Assembly: GCF_040115645.1 (NCBI RefSeq)
Contig: NC_089564.1
Coordinates: 2,542,001 to 2,606,000, forward strand
Reading direction: 5' to 3'
From: Euwallacea fornicatus
Taxonomy: Eukaryota > Arthropoda > Insecta > Coleoptera > Curculionidae
Length of the DNA stretch: 64,000 nucleotides
The notes under the pieces are model-generated. The model ran no database searches. It saw nothing but the letters and a program-made list of their open reading frames with translations, and had not been told where the DNA came from. Within the stretch, counting starts at the first letter, position 1. Every line of letters begins with the position of its first letter. Below are positions 11,692 to 23,870 of this stretch, one piece after another. Position numbers and translations under genes: made by a program.

Positions 11692-12634
11692 TAGGATTTG
11701 AAACCGCACGGTGTGGATAAATCGAATTCAATGGGCACATTTTGGCATGAGAAATTGGTGATATCTCTTTTAACATATTTTTTGGTATATGATGCAATAA
11801 AATTGTTTCCTTTCTCACCACATTGAAAAAAATACATAAATGCGTTCAATGTCGTCTCAATAATAGAAATACCGTATCAGGGCAAATAACCCGGACATTC
11901 ACCGCAAAAAAGATGTATTTACTGGAACTTTGATGATGTGTTGGTTTTTCTCAAGGTTTTCAAGCCCTTTCTTCTCATTCAAAACATTTTTTGTCCGAAT
12001 TAGAGAAATTGATGTCGAAGCAGAATGTTCCATTTCTATGCATGATAACGGTACTATTCCAATAACTCTTTTCGTTGTGCTCCTCCTGTTCCCTTCCCGC
12101 CCCCCTCCGTAGATAAACGTGCTTCACTTTCTATTCAAGTTTAACATATTGCTTTAAATTTTTCCTAAAAAAATTCCTAAAAGTCTGACCTAAGCCGATT
12201 ACGCACCTAGTAAGTAGTTAAACACCTTTTTATGACATTATTACCGTCAAACAAGTTACGTAGTACTGGGTTGTACTAATTTTTATGTTATTACGTCTTA
12301 TTAATTGGTAAAATTCCAAGGCCGATAGTCGACGCTTCCATATAATTAAATTTTTTATATCAACAAGTTAATTATAACACATGTTGTTTGTAGGTTCTTT
12401 TGCAATCCATCATGACTTTAGGAAATCTGATGTGCTCGAAGATTTGGAATTCATATAGCTAATTTCTGCGTTCATCATAATTTTTTTTTGTATTATATGA
12501 GAAACATGTTTCACATTATGTAATTACGTAATATTAATTCGACAATGTTATCGGTGTACAGATTAAATTATACTTAGCTTGAGCTACGCAGGAAGGTAAT
12601 GGCTTCCTTAATCATTTTCTCATAATTTCGCAGC
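11692..12634. other. no gene recognised
   Basis: Contains a C-rich patch near 12090-12107 and otherwise AT-rich sequence. No supported features. Confidence 0.4.
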
Positions 12635-12652
12635 AAAGCCGCAATTATCAAT

Positions 12653-13033
12653 TTGCTACCAGGTCGCCTCATATTATCTAATGAGGAAAAATTCCACCTT
12701 CAAACCTATGAATCTTTTTTAGTTCGTTTCAATTGGATGGATTCCCACTATCAAATTCGTGTAAAATGTATTATACTTTGGACCGATATGTGTAGCAAAC
12801 AGAACATGTTTCTGTGCTATCAAAATATTTCACTGGAATTTGAGACAGAATCACTTGTTACTATATGGAACCTCAATCCCGTTGCAGGCTTGTCGAGACA
12901 CGATTATCGGCCAAAAATTACACTCCTCCTTAATCGATATGCAAGAATAACTGAAAAAATATATTACAGCACAACTCCTTATCTGCACAAATTTCAAAAC
13001 TTTAAGAAAAATGTAGGTATTTATGAAAATTAA
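12653..13033 (+). CDS. unrecognised 126-codon reading frame
   Basis: The frame is long for such AT-rich DNA and is preceded by a possible 3' splice site (tttcgcag at about 12626-12633). The protein has no domain I recognise: it is rich in aromatic, Leu and Asn residues, with no signal peptide, membrane segment or metal-binding pattern. It stands next to the pogo-type element at 13.2-16.2 kb and could be transposon-derived or chance. I cannot assign a function. Confidence 0.2.
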   Translation: MLPGRLILSNEEKFHLQTYESFLVRFNWMDSHYQIRVKCIILWTDMCSKQNMFLCYQNISLEFETESLVTIWNLNPVAGLSRHDYRPKITLLLNRYARITEKIYYSTTPYLHKFQNFKKNVGIYEN

Positions 13034-13636
13034 TCACCAGCAATTATTTACTCATATTTCAACGTAGGCCCATTTGAATAATTAGGTGCCCACGTAAATA
13101 AAAAAATAATTATGGGGTTTGGTGCCTTTAAAAATATCGTTAAAAACAATTAAATCTATAAAAGTTAATGCAAAGCTGAGAGCCTCTGCAAAGCTGTGAC
13201 CCCCGTAGGGGTACAATAGGGTAGGTGGCGGCAAATCACCTCGTGGGGAGAAGTCCCGCAACGATTGTTTAAATCATAGATTAAGAAATCGGCCACCAGG
13301 TGGCAGGTTGATTTTCGTAAAAACTATTTATTTACAAAAAGCAAAAAAATGCTCGGCACGCGATGAGCCGAACAAATTAGGTATCTTTTTAGCAATTTCG
13401 ATGTAATGGTTGTAACACTTGACCGCTTAATTTAACAAAATACAGTAGAAAAATCTCGGTATATTTAATTATCATTAATTACAACCGCATCGAACGTTCA
13501 ATTTTAGGCGGCAACTCTTACTTCACTTTGTTAACACATAGGATAAAGATAGTTCCTTTAAAATGGGGCACATCCCCGCAGTTCGTTTGGAGCGAAGCCC
13601 CGCACCTCTAATGTGGAATTTCGCCCCATTAAGAAT

Positions 13637-14830
13637 AGAGAAATGAAGCACTTTGTAACCACAGAAACCCTAAAAGAAAGACGGACTATAGGCCTACGAT
13701 GGAACAGTAACTACTTGAAGTACGAAGGTTAACTGGAACTAGTTTTCAGGTGCGCCAGGCTGCTGAAAGAATAGGGTTCCGTGAAAAAACCTTACGGGAC
13801 CAACTGAAGGAAAGAGGAGGTGATAAACTTGGACAATTGCAAAGACATTTCCTGAATTTCAAGAAAAAGATTTAGTCAGCCGCTGTATTGCTCTAGATCG
13901 AAGTTTCTTTGACCTTACTCTGAAATCTTTACGATTTCTCTTCTTCAAATATGCAGAGAACAACGGAATAAGACATCAATTTTCAGTCCATTCTCAGCTC
14001 GTTTGGAGGGATTTTACGCGTGAATTTATGAAACGAAACAAACTGTCTCTACGAGTACCACGGAAAACCAGTGTTGCGAGGGCAGGGGGTTTCAACAGAG
14101 TTCAACTTTCCCAATTTTTTGATAATTTGGGGTCTGCAATGCGGAAACGCAAATTTACTGCTAATCAGATTTGTAATATAGACGAAACCGGATTACAAAC
14201 TGTCCCCAAAAAACTTCCCCTTCACATAGCCCCCACAGGAAAAAGGGAAGCTGGAAAGACAATAGCTGCAGAACAAAGGCAAAGGGTCACTGTTTTGTGT
14301 GCAATGAATCTACTAGGAAATTGTAGTCGTTCTTACATTATGTATGCAAGAAACAGAGAAAATCGTCAACTGCTTCAAGGTGCCTCTCCTGCGTGCGATA
14401 TGACTGTGACAAAAGCTATATGGACAGTTTCACGTTCATCAAGTGGCTGCTACATTTCGTAAAATACACGAATTTAAATGCGGAAACCCCCATATTGGTT
14501 ATTTTGGACAACCATATTTCCCATACAAGCCTACAAGCAATTACTTAAGTCACAAATCACAACATCCACCTCTTCACTAAATCATTGTTTTTTTGGACCA
14601 CTCAAGACTTATTATGATACCGCTGTAGACTCATGCACTGTCTCCAATCCTGGACAGAATTTCGACGTGTACAGTGTTGCAGCAACATTTAAGTTGATTT
14701 TGAGGAAGCAGGAATCATTGCGACTGCAGCTCAAGCTGTCAAGGCGAGAAGTATTCATCCGTTTCATCCCCATTTCTTCATGGAAGCTGACTTTCTTCCA
14801 CCAGAAGTAACAGACCAGGATTTACCAGGA
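13637..14830 (+). pseudogene. pogo/DDE_1-type transposase relic
   Basis: This gene would encode a transposase with an N-terminal helix-turn-helix and a DDD catalytic core. Seen in order: a degenerate HTH start (about 13690-13850, with stops), PEFQEKDLVSRCIALDRSFF, and an open stretch around 14028-14462. That stretch carries the first catalytic motif NIDETG (Asp codon 14181-14183) and the typical APTGKREAGK region. After frame changes comes LVILDNHISHTSLQAIT (second Asp, 14507-14509). Then LNHCFFGPLKTYY follows, where relatives have LDRTFFGPLKTYY; the third Asp is Asn. It continues through VSNPGQNFDVYSVAA. At least three frameshifts, several stops and the lost third Asp show it is inactive. 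Confidence 0.85.
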
Positions 14831-15649
14831 TAGGAAATCAATCATGATGATCGAACAATTGACTTTAATGACAATGAGAATGTTAGAGACGATGAAGGTG
14901 TGCCGGCTATTTTTGAAGCTCGTAATGCAGAATCTCACATTTCTTGTTCTACTATCTATCAAACCAATAGTGTCTTCTACAAATGATGCAAAACTGATAT
15001 TGTTGGGGAAGTACCCAACACCACTTGTTGCGTCTAGACACCTAAATTATTGTCCAGTTGATTGAAACCCAGCACCCTGAGTACCATAGACAAATCACTG
15101 GGCATAATTTGTGTTTTAGATTAAACAAAAACTATCTTTAATTGTTATTCCATTGACGGGGTGCTACTCAAAGGCGACCAGCCAGCCTTGAGCATGTGCG
15201 ATATCAACAATTCCTTTTACTCTCACTTTCGCCCTTCGTTTCGATTCTTACCGCCCTAGTAAGGTACCTTTGACCCATTCATTAATCACTTATATTCAAA
15301 CTTGGAAGTACCAAGAATCATTGGTCTCTTGTTCTCTGGTGTTATTTTAGTACCTGTTTTCTAGACTTTAGTTCAGTTGTCCAGTGTTGTTTGTTTTGTT
15401 TCGAATAGAACTTACAGTGTGATCTTGCATCAGGTGTATGATTAAAATCGGTTCAGCGCTGAACGAAGTTGTGGTTCTTTGATAACTCAACTTTTGGCAC
15501 TGCAAATGATAAGTGTTCCCCGTTGTGTTGGAGTAAGACACTCAATTCCAGATTACTCCGATAGATATCATTCCTCTTCCTAAAATTAAGATAACTAGAA
15601 AACGTTAGGGTAAAGGGTTGAAATCTCTGCTTCTTACACTTCACATAAT

Positions 15650-15990
15650 AAAAAACGGATGGAGAAGGAAGCAGAGGCACAACAAAGACTGATTGTTGAG
15701 AAATAGAAACGTGCAATAGAAAGGAAAAATCGTGCAATGAAAAAAAAGAGCTTGTCAGAGAAAGAAAACAACGTGTCATAAGAACCAGAAAGTGTAACTT
15801 AGAGTTGTCTGCATCAAACTGAAGAGAGCGAATGGAAGCTGGAAAAAACCCATCGAATCGGACGTGGCCTCTTCAAAGTCAAATGCAGAATTTTCAGTAC
15901 ATGATAGCAGTTCAGATTGCATCTCGTTCAATGAAGAAAGCAATGATTAAGAAAATACTGGCAAAATTTACTAATAAAAGAAGAGTTTCT
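15650..15990 (+). pseudogene. basic/acidic tail of the pogo-type transposase (probable)
   Basis: A plus-strand reading rich in Lys, Arg, Glu and Ser (EKEAEAQQRLIVEK..KRAIERKNRAMKKKS, then SSSD and NEES patches) is interrupted by stops. Charged tails like this are usual at the C-terminus of pogo-type transposases. It lies in the right place, between the catalytic relic and the right-hand GC-rich repeat. Assignment rests on composition and position only. Confidence 0.45.
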
Positions 15991-16174
15991 GTTTCGGTTT
16001 TTCTTTCATTTTCCGATTTATACTGCTGATTTATACGGTATTACGTGTATAGGTAAGATGGCACTGAATTTAAAAAAAAATCATGAAATTGATTTTTTTC
16101 CGTTAACATACTTTTATTGGGGCACAGACTCGCATCGCAGGATTTTGCCCTATTGCTTGGGGCAAAGTCCCGCA

Positions 16175-16372
16175 ATTACGATTTAAAAAAATGTTTAATG
16201 CCCTTTTCGGCTGATGCTTGAATATTACTGGTATTTCAAGAAGTGGTCCGTGACGTCTGAAGCTCTGATATGAAATTTCATTAAAATTTACTTGTGCTTG
16301 TCTCAATGATTCACGAAGCTGAGCGTTGCGTGGATTTGCTCCCGCCACCCCTATGCTCCCGGATGGAGTTGC
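16175..16372 (-). CDS. coding-like fragment of unknown origin
   Basis: Reading leftward from a good 3' splice site (ttttcctgttag, just right of 16372), the frame encodes TPSGSIGVAGANPRNAQLRE followed by SLRQAQVNFNEISYQSFRRH and a basic stretch. Its amino-acid make-up looks protein-like, and it then runs into the GC-rich repeat of the neighbouring pogo element. No matching 5' splice site was found. It may be a truncated host exon or transposon coding sequence; I do not recognise the family. Confidence 0.3.
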
Positions 16373-16589
16373 TAACAGGAAAATGTTACTTATTTTTAAT
16401 TTTACAAAAGGAATATATTTCTCGGGAAAAATTTTGTTTTTTTCCAAAACGGTCGAATCAGTTTTGGCCGCTGCAATTTTCCACTCGTTACAGAGAAATA
16501 TCGAAAAATAGGTCCATTTAATTAAAATTTTTTATATCCTTAAAATTAAATCTTGCTTTCATGGCAGCTGTAAACAAGATTTACATTAA

Positions 16590-17240
16590 ATGATAGTGTT
16601 CAGTAGCGACAAGTGAGCAGAACTGAAACAGTGCTGTGACAAAGGTGATGAAACCATTCATCGAGTTATCGACGAATTTAATCAAAAGTCTCCACATTTT
16701 GATTTTATACCTCAGGTATAATACATCTCAAAATGTAGTGGACAAAAATTGATCAAGTATTAGATGTAAAGAAGACTCCATATTACATGTAGAGAAAATT
16801 AGGATAGCTTTAGATGAAGATGACGTTTCGACCCTTATTGTAATGGATCCGGTTCAAAATAATCAGCAGTTTTCTTTACTGCAAAGATCGCGACAATTAG
16901 GAATAAGTCAATCACATATTCAAAGAATATTGAAACAAATAAAAAATTCATGCCCTTCTAGCTAATTTTTCATCATGCTTTAGAGCCAGGAGATCAAGCA
17001 AAATGTCTGGATCTCTATTTGTGAATGAGCGCTCAAAATCAATGATAACCAATACTTTCATCAAGACATTTTATTCTCTGATAAAGCCAGGTTCCCCGTC
17101 AATGGTACCGTTTCGGTCCAGTATGCAAGGTATTGGATCATACCAACCTTATATCCGTATCGCTTGCAGTTGGAACACTCGGTTAAAGCGAACGTATGGT
17201 GTGCAATTTCTCAAGTACAATGGGATCATGTTTTGATGTG
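16590..17240 (+). pseudogene. DUF4817/DDE transposase relic
   Basis: A broken reading runs from a short N-terminal part (WAELKQCCDKGDETIHRVIDEFNQKSP-like) to a helix-turn-helix, NNQQFSLLQRSRQLGISQSHIQRILK at about 16860-16945. The first catalytic block follows: FHQDILFSDKARFPVNGTVSVQ (about 17064-17125), with DKAR where relatives have DEAR. Last comes the segment ending KANVWCAISQ. Stops and frame changes separate the parts. The second and third catalytic blocks are missing. It belongs to the same insect superfamily as the relics at 5.6, 25.7, 37.9 and 44.9 kb, but a different subfamily. Confidence 0.75.
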
Positions 17241-20200
17241 TTCGGAATTTTCATTCGTAGTTTTTTCTTTTTTATTGAATTATTTTAATAAAAATTTAAT
17301 AAACAAAAGACTCGATTACGGTTGCCATGGAAACGAGAATTCATCGGTCTTCAAGTTTTAATTTTTTTTAACTAAATAGAGCTATTTTTCGATATTTCTC
17401 TCCAACGAAAGGGAAAACTGAAACGGTGATAAGTGACCAAACCGTTTTGTAACAAACAAAAACTTTCATAAAAAAATGCATTTACCTTGTAAAACTAAAA
17501 CTACGAAACTTTCTCTTAGCCACCCCATCCGGGGACGTACTGTATTATTACGTAGGCGGATAATGTCATTTAAATTATAATAACAAGCTCTCAGTGGGTT
17601 AATTACTTATAGTTCTTAACTCGTAGATGCTAAGCAGTTTGAACTCAATTCATGGAAAATGTGAAACAGGACATGTTAATATTACATACATATATGATAT
17701 AACTGCTTTAAAAGCTCTTGTACAAGAGTATCAATATTACCACTAATTGAAGCTTTTATTCAGCAGAAAGCCATTTTAAGGATTGTTAAAGTGTCAGACA
17801 TGTCAGAACTGATATTTCTAATATTGTTTTTCGCATATTGCCGGGCGATAATCGTCGATTATGATATATGCCTCATAGACAAAACTTATTACATATGTAT
17901 GTTAATTCACTGCAATTGTAATGCTTTCAATACCGTTTCAAAGAGGGTGTATACGGACATAATACTGAACGCTCTAATAATTATTAACATTATCATACAT
18001 GTTTGAGTGTCACGTTCACATTTTGAAATATTTTAATTGGGATTAACTTTATGTAACTAGCCTGTATCTATTCAATAGAAAACTCGCCTTGTTAAGCAAA
18101 AATTTCAATTTTTCAAAGTCAACAAATCAGTCCTAAATAACTAATCCTCTTTTCAATTAACAAGTAAGCTGATCAATGGAAAACAACAAATGAGCTGGTT
18201 CATGATTCGTCAAATCTTCTCTACAATAGGCAATCCCAGCCAAGTTAATTTTATTGCCTAATTTTCCATTTATCTTTAATTATGGGGTAATTTTGCAAAA
18301 TTAGAATGGAAATAGCACCAGTTAACGTCATTGTGTCCGGGACAATATTCGGCCATTTAATCCAGATAGACCAAGGAAAGAAACGATCACTCGCTCAGGG
18401 CTGTATCGTCATTTTCTTATATAATTTCGGAGGTAACAATTACTGTATATGTATCTAGTAAATTGCGATAAATTGAATTTCTATTTGTTTAATTTTCATT
18501 TTTGAATAATACTAGGCAGATACTAAAATCTCACCCTTATAGCCTTATTTGATGACTTCTGCCCTCATTAATTTGTCAAATTAGATCACTGTTTAGGTCA
18601 GAGTTGTCGTGAATTTCAAAAATGAAATTTTGTTAATTTTGTACAAATCCCAATTTTACTTGCATATTTTCGAAATATCATAACTTGACTTTTTTAGGCG
18701 GCAGAAAAGTGCGCAGTGAACGCAACAAAATGGTCGAATTTTTCTCGTGTTTTATGTAAAGTATCAGATTGACACAGGTATTCCTCGACGACCATATTGC
18801 CGCACCAGGTGCGCACTTTTCGGGTGCTCGAATTCGCTATACATAGGTAATTTGACACATTTCAAAAATTTTGACAGATTTCAAAAAATGCTTTTAGAAT
18901 TTTACAATTTTGACATCCTGCATATCGTATCAGTAACTCCAAATCCAAAATTATGGAAAATGGTGTCATAAAAGTTCTATTATTTTCGTTCTAGGAATTC
19001 GCAGTTGTTAACAGATTAGTCTACTTTTTTTGTAATGTTCTGTATTCAAAGTGAAGATCAGGGCTAACGCTATATTATATAAAATATGACGTTAACATTT
19101 TTTTCATACACAGCGTGTATCTGTAATCAAGTCACCACTTTTTCATATAAAAAAAATATGAAATTCATATGAAAATTTGCACTTTTTGGAAAATTAAAGA
19201 GGTATTATATGACATGATCTACTCATTTTTGATGAAAATTTAACATCTGTACAAAGTTTGCAAATAAAACAAAATCCATTTTACAGAGTACTTGGATGCA
19301 AGGAAATTGCAAAATCAGAAACCGTGTTTATGCGTTTGTTGATGCAGATCACAACAGTACAGGTTTATTAACTTTATGATAATCTGCATATAAACACATT
19401 TATCGGTCTAATTCCTGCTAATAAAGGTAATTGTTTCGTTTCAGCTCTACTTAGTACGTTTCTTCAGCCAGCAGCCGCAATAGGTAAGAAGTTGTTCCTC
19501 ACGAACTAACAGTGGGTCACATATTTTATTCACATATTGCATCAGTACAAAATAAAATTGTATCTAAAGTGAGAAAGTTTTTCTTTAAAAATTGAACTCT
19601 CGAAGTCGTTGAATTCGTGCTTCTGCAATTATAAGAAATGTATATCAGAATCTATATTACAGCAAATTGCAAGTCATCTAGATTTCTTCCAGTTTCTGGT
19701 GGTGATTTTGATGTAAATAGAAAATATTTCATGTTGCCTTCGTCCATTACTTCTTTTCATTGAATTTTTTTCGAAAAGTGGCACTATCCCGAGACTTTTC
19801 CGAATTTTTGGGAAATTTGTCAATTTTCGAGCTTTCGATTTGCAGTTTTATCGAAATGCACATTATGAAGTCGAAATTCGAAGTAATAAATGGTACACTT
19901 TGATGTTGCCTCCTGACTATGAGTTCAAATAGAAGTAAACAAATCTATCGTGTCACATAATAGAGAACATTGCGAAACTCTCGAAATATTTCAGTACCCT
20001 TCTGGTCCGACAAAGACTATCGATTTAGTGTTCTTTGCCTTATACCATTGATTTTAAAAGTCTGTGACATGTTAGCTTTGCTTCTTTTAATTCACCTTTG
20101 AAGCCAGTCTTAGTGACCAACCTTTATCTTCCCTAAGGGCTCTTCCCATTTTTCAGTTGTCCAATCTCAACTATAGGTAAGTCACGTTCTATGGTCTTCA

Positions 20201-21519
20201 ATATTCCTTTGTTCACGTTCACATATTTCGGAATGAGCGTTCGTGCAGGCTCACATAGGTATAATGGAAAAGAAGAATATTCTCCTCAATGTACTATAGT
20301 ATAGCCACTGTCTGGATAACTCACTATTAACTCAATACTATCAGCGAATAACAATATTTTCACATACTATTTTTTGATATTTTCATACCAGTATACGGTT
20401 TTATACCATAGATGGCATTGGAGTCCAACTGAAAGGTTTTAAGGGTATTGATTGTCTCCCGTTAACCACCCAAGCGAATGAATAATCATTCCGTAAGTTA
20501 GAACGTCCTTCGCTACAGGGCGTTTTTTTAATATATTAATCATAAGGATTTTAATACATTTAGTTACTCTTTTTTTAAATGAGCTGGAGTTTTTCAGCTG
20601 AGATTAACTGTTGGATTGTGTTGAAAATTTTTATTAAAAATTTAATTAACGTTATGTTACCAACTTCCAGCAATTAGCTTCAGAAGGTGAAAACTGAAAC
20701 ATGGATTCTCTTTGGGTTAAAATCCGCATTTTGATTGAATGTTCCTGTTACAACCCCACAGATAAATTCAGCAGCGAAACATCCAAACCAGATTTATAAA
20801 TAATAACTACACCTGTTAGGTAATTTTACCTCTAGGTTATTTGAGAACAAAATCAACGAAATGTTACGTTGAAATCCCTGAAGCTGATGTTAAAGGAATT
20901 TCCTCAATGTATCCTAGCTAACTTAAAAAAAAAGGAGTGTAAGAGCCGTTTAGGGCTTGTTTATTGGAAACTCGATATTATGGAACCTTTCAGGAATTCT
21001 TTAGAATTTAAATTTCAAGACAGTACTTACCAAACATAAAAGTTGATGAAATCGTGATCAAAGTTCAGAATTTCTTTTAGAGAATCGTTTAGGAATTTAG
21101 ACCAAATATAATTGAACTAATCAATGTTCGTTATTTTCGAAAAGACTCATTCTTGACTACTTTATATCGATTCCCCGTAAAAATGAGGTTTCCACGAAAA
21201 AGAAGTTTTAATGGGAATTTTTTGGTCAAACTAGTTGGATTTTACAAATTGCAATAAAAACGCCCAATATGGGAGTGACAACCTTTGTTCACTGCACCAT
21301 TCAGGAAAAGAGCTCAGAGATCGATGTTCCTTGAAGTTGCCAGTCAGTGCCCCAAGGAAAGAATATTGTAAAAAGTGCAAAGAAGAGAACGGAAACACGT
21401 TTTTATATATACCATTATAATATTTTATGTACCAGTTTAATCTTAGACTTATCTTGAATTGTTCTTCATTCCGCGGTTTATCCTTTTGAGAGGGGACGCT
21501 CGGTCTGCCCATTCTGCGT
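17241..21519. other. long stretch with no recognised gene
   Basis: No domain-bearing frame was found. A microexon-like segment (19445-19483) and a pair of short inverted motifs (AAAAGTGCGCA near 18703 and its complement near 18813) are the only items worth noting. Confidence 0.4.
19445..19483 (+). other. possible 39-nt microexon
   Basis: A pyrimidine-rich 3' splice site (tgtttcgtttcag) is followed 39 nt later by a strong 5' splice site (TAG|GTAAGAAG). The middle frame reads LLSTFLQPAAAI without a stop. Flanking exons were not identified, so it could belong to an unseen gene or be chance. Confidence 0.2.
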
Positions 21520-22165
21520 GGTTCGTATACACGGTGAAACTGGGAGATACTACGTGTCCAATGATAGCAATTAAAAGCAACATGCCTTATCCGAAAGTTG
21601 ATAGTTTCGGATATATACAGGATGTTGAAAGTTAAAATTTTAATTCTTTTTTTTTTCACTATTATGAAAACATCTAAGTTAGACGCTTGAAAATTTGTAA
21701 AGTTTTGTTTTTTTTAGGTGACGAATTATGCATTCTAGAAAATGAAAATACACTCATCTTATTTCGTTTTCAATTTGTGGTATTATCAAATTCAAACGTA
21801 GTGTTCGTTAAATAGAATTTTCTCGAAGCGGATTGAAATATCGAATAAAAAAAATAAGGAAAAAATGATTGATCAGACTTTTAATTACATTTTATGTTAC
21901 ACATACAGGGTAAAAAACACATGTTATCCGTCACCGGAAAAAAACATAATTTTGCAAATTTTCATGGTCCAAACCTAGATATTTTCAGAATCATAGCGAA
22001 ACGTGAATTTACGTTTTAACTTGCAACACCTTGTGTATCCGAAACCGTCAACTTTCGGATAAGGCATATTTACCCCAGTCGTCACCATTTCACGTGTAGT
22101 ATCTCCAGCTTTCGGTTGTACCACTGCCGATGAATGACCCTGTATATTTGACATCTCAACAGCTC
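21520..22165. mobile_element. inverted-repeat element, about 0.65 kb
   Basis: The arm at about 21520-21650 is repeated inverted at about 22010-22165. Shared blocks include GGAGATACTAC, ATGCCTTATCCGAAAGTTGA and GTTTCGGATA. The right outer end reads GACCCTGTATATTTG, an end motif seen in other elements here. Reading frames at 21659-21231 and 22229-21975 (minus) run through the arms and are not genes. Confidence 0.65.
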
Positions 22166-22480
22166 TTGCTATCGGCACTTGCACTGCGCTTGTCCCAAAG
22201 TCGGGGTGTAAATTTAAATAACGGAACATAAATACTTAAAGCATTTAATACGTCTTGTTTAACTCTACACCATACAAATATTTACATTCAATGCGTGTTT
22301 ACATAATATTAGTTACTAACGAAAATTTAAAGTTTTAACAGTCAGTAAATGCACTTCTCTAACAGACCTTCCTTAATAAAGCGTTATTCTTAATTATCAT
22401 TATAATTTAAACCTACATATTTGCAATACAAAACAACCCCTAATTACTGCATATACTACTTTACAAAATGACTGGCAGAG

Positions 22481-22672
22481 TCACGCATATTGACTCCAAT
22501 GAACAGGAGATGATGAACGTAAACTACGTAAAGCTGCCTCGTAAGAGGGTAACTCCGAGGAGTTTGCTTCTGTCTTCTTGTCAGAGACGATGACAGAGTC
22601 GTAGGGTGGTGGGGGGCCTGGAGTGGGACATCTAGGAATCTCTCTTTCGTAATCCTCCATTTCTACAAGTCT
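22481..22672 (-). CDS. PY-motif membrane protein, last coding exon
   Basis: Terminal exon of a minus-strand gene. A 3' splice site (TTTTTCAG) precedes 22672 and the stop TGA is at 22483-22481: 192 nt, entering in phase 0, which matches the phase at which the exon at 31037 ends. It encodes 63 residues of cytosolic tail, with PGPPPPYDS and ELPSYEAAL. PPxY and LPxY are recognised by WW domains of Nedd4-family ubiquitin ligases, as in adaptors such as Commissureless or NDFIP-type proteins. Counting from the in-frame Met at 31655, the protein has 153 residues, with PPPY at 111-114 and LPSY at 131-134. I cannot name the gene. Commissureless-like topology is suggestive only. Confidence 0.8.
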   Translation of the reverse strand, partial: RLVEMEDYEREIPRCPTPGPPPPYDSVIVSDKKTEANSSELPSYEAALRSLRSSSPVHWSQYA

Positions 22673-23870
22673 CTGAAAAAGAATCGCTAATTTCAAGGGC
22701 GAATCAGAAAACGCAAACGTTAGAAATTTCTGAAAAGAATGTTGCCTGTAAGATAGTTTATCAAAGCCATTCGAAGGAAAACTAATTGTTATAACAAAAT
22801 AATATTCCACCCGTTTTAAATTCAACTCGGCTTAATTTTCCCCATCAAAGGTTTTGCTCCATAAAATTCTAAGGCGTGTTTTTGCTCGTTAACATTCCTC
22901 AAACTTGGAAATTCATAAAAGAAGCGACGCGACGTCTGCTTCTACTTCTATAGAAACTTGAAAAACGCAATTTATCAAGGCAGTAATAAAACATTTTAGG
23001 ATAATTACTATTATGCAGACATTTATATCCTCCCAAAAAGGCCAGAAATATCGGGGCTTATGTGTACGTTAGCAGGCAATTTTATGCTACTCCTGTGCGT
23101 CCTCGCCCACCTAAACCCGATATCCCATTATTGGAGATTCCAATTCTGGACTCAATATAATTCCGGGAAAATAAAAGTGATACACGGAAATTCCTTTACC
23201 CCAAATCGGGAACAGTAAACAGTGGGACGTGTCAAATATAAAATCCTCAAGTTGGCCATTATACTGCAACAAAAGATCTCAAACTCGAAAAAAAACCCTA
23301 CTCTGAAATGTAGTTTATTTTAACCTTTTGTGTGGATCTGGCGGACGTGACAAGAGATATTCACTTGAGAATAGGTTGCCTACACGAAACTCAAAATAAA
23401 ATCGATACCTTATAGGCCATGGATAAATATCCGAACAATAGTCTTGAGGTAATAAGTAGGACCTTGGCAAACTTCCTGACCTAGGTCCTGGAAATGATTG
23501 CTATTTACATGCTGTTCACGGGGACTAGAAAATTATAGAGGCGAGTAGGATCGACAATTTGTACTTCAAATTAGACCTTTTGACATCCAGGTTTTCTGAA
23601 CAGGTTGTCGGAATTTTTGAGCTATGAAAATTACCACTGGAGCAACCTAAATTTTAGGTTTGGAGACTCACTCACCACCAAATTATTTATTTCCAAAGTA
23701 AGTCATGTCTTTCCAAAAATCATCGTGAGCCAATCTAGAGTTTCCCTAATTGAGGATCTGTTTTGGAGCACCCTGTGCATACGCAAATGTTCTGTTCCCA
23801 TGCGTTCAGAGCTTTGTCAGTTTGGATGGCGATAAATTTTCCTCCCCCTTATGAGCGCTCTTTATCTATA

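Larger units (their letters stand above)
13243..16174 (+). mobile_element. decayed pogo-type (Tc1/mariner superfamily) element with GC-rich flanks
   Basis: A pogo/Jerky-like transposase relic and a downstream lysine/arginine/glutamate-rich tail lie between GC-rich repeats. The repeats are related to GGGGCAAAGTCCCGCA and occur at 13243-13260, 13564-13606 and 16117-16174. They occur in direct orientation and partly as internal palindromes (GGGGCACATCCCCGC), unlike anything else nearby. They may be remains of terminal or subterminal repeats. Exact ends and TA duplication could not be fixed, so the limits are approximate. Confidence 0.6.

Noticed and set aside
16294..16521. Two overlapping plus-strand frames
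   Set aside because: They are antisense to the minus-strand coding-like fragment and have no motifs of their own.
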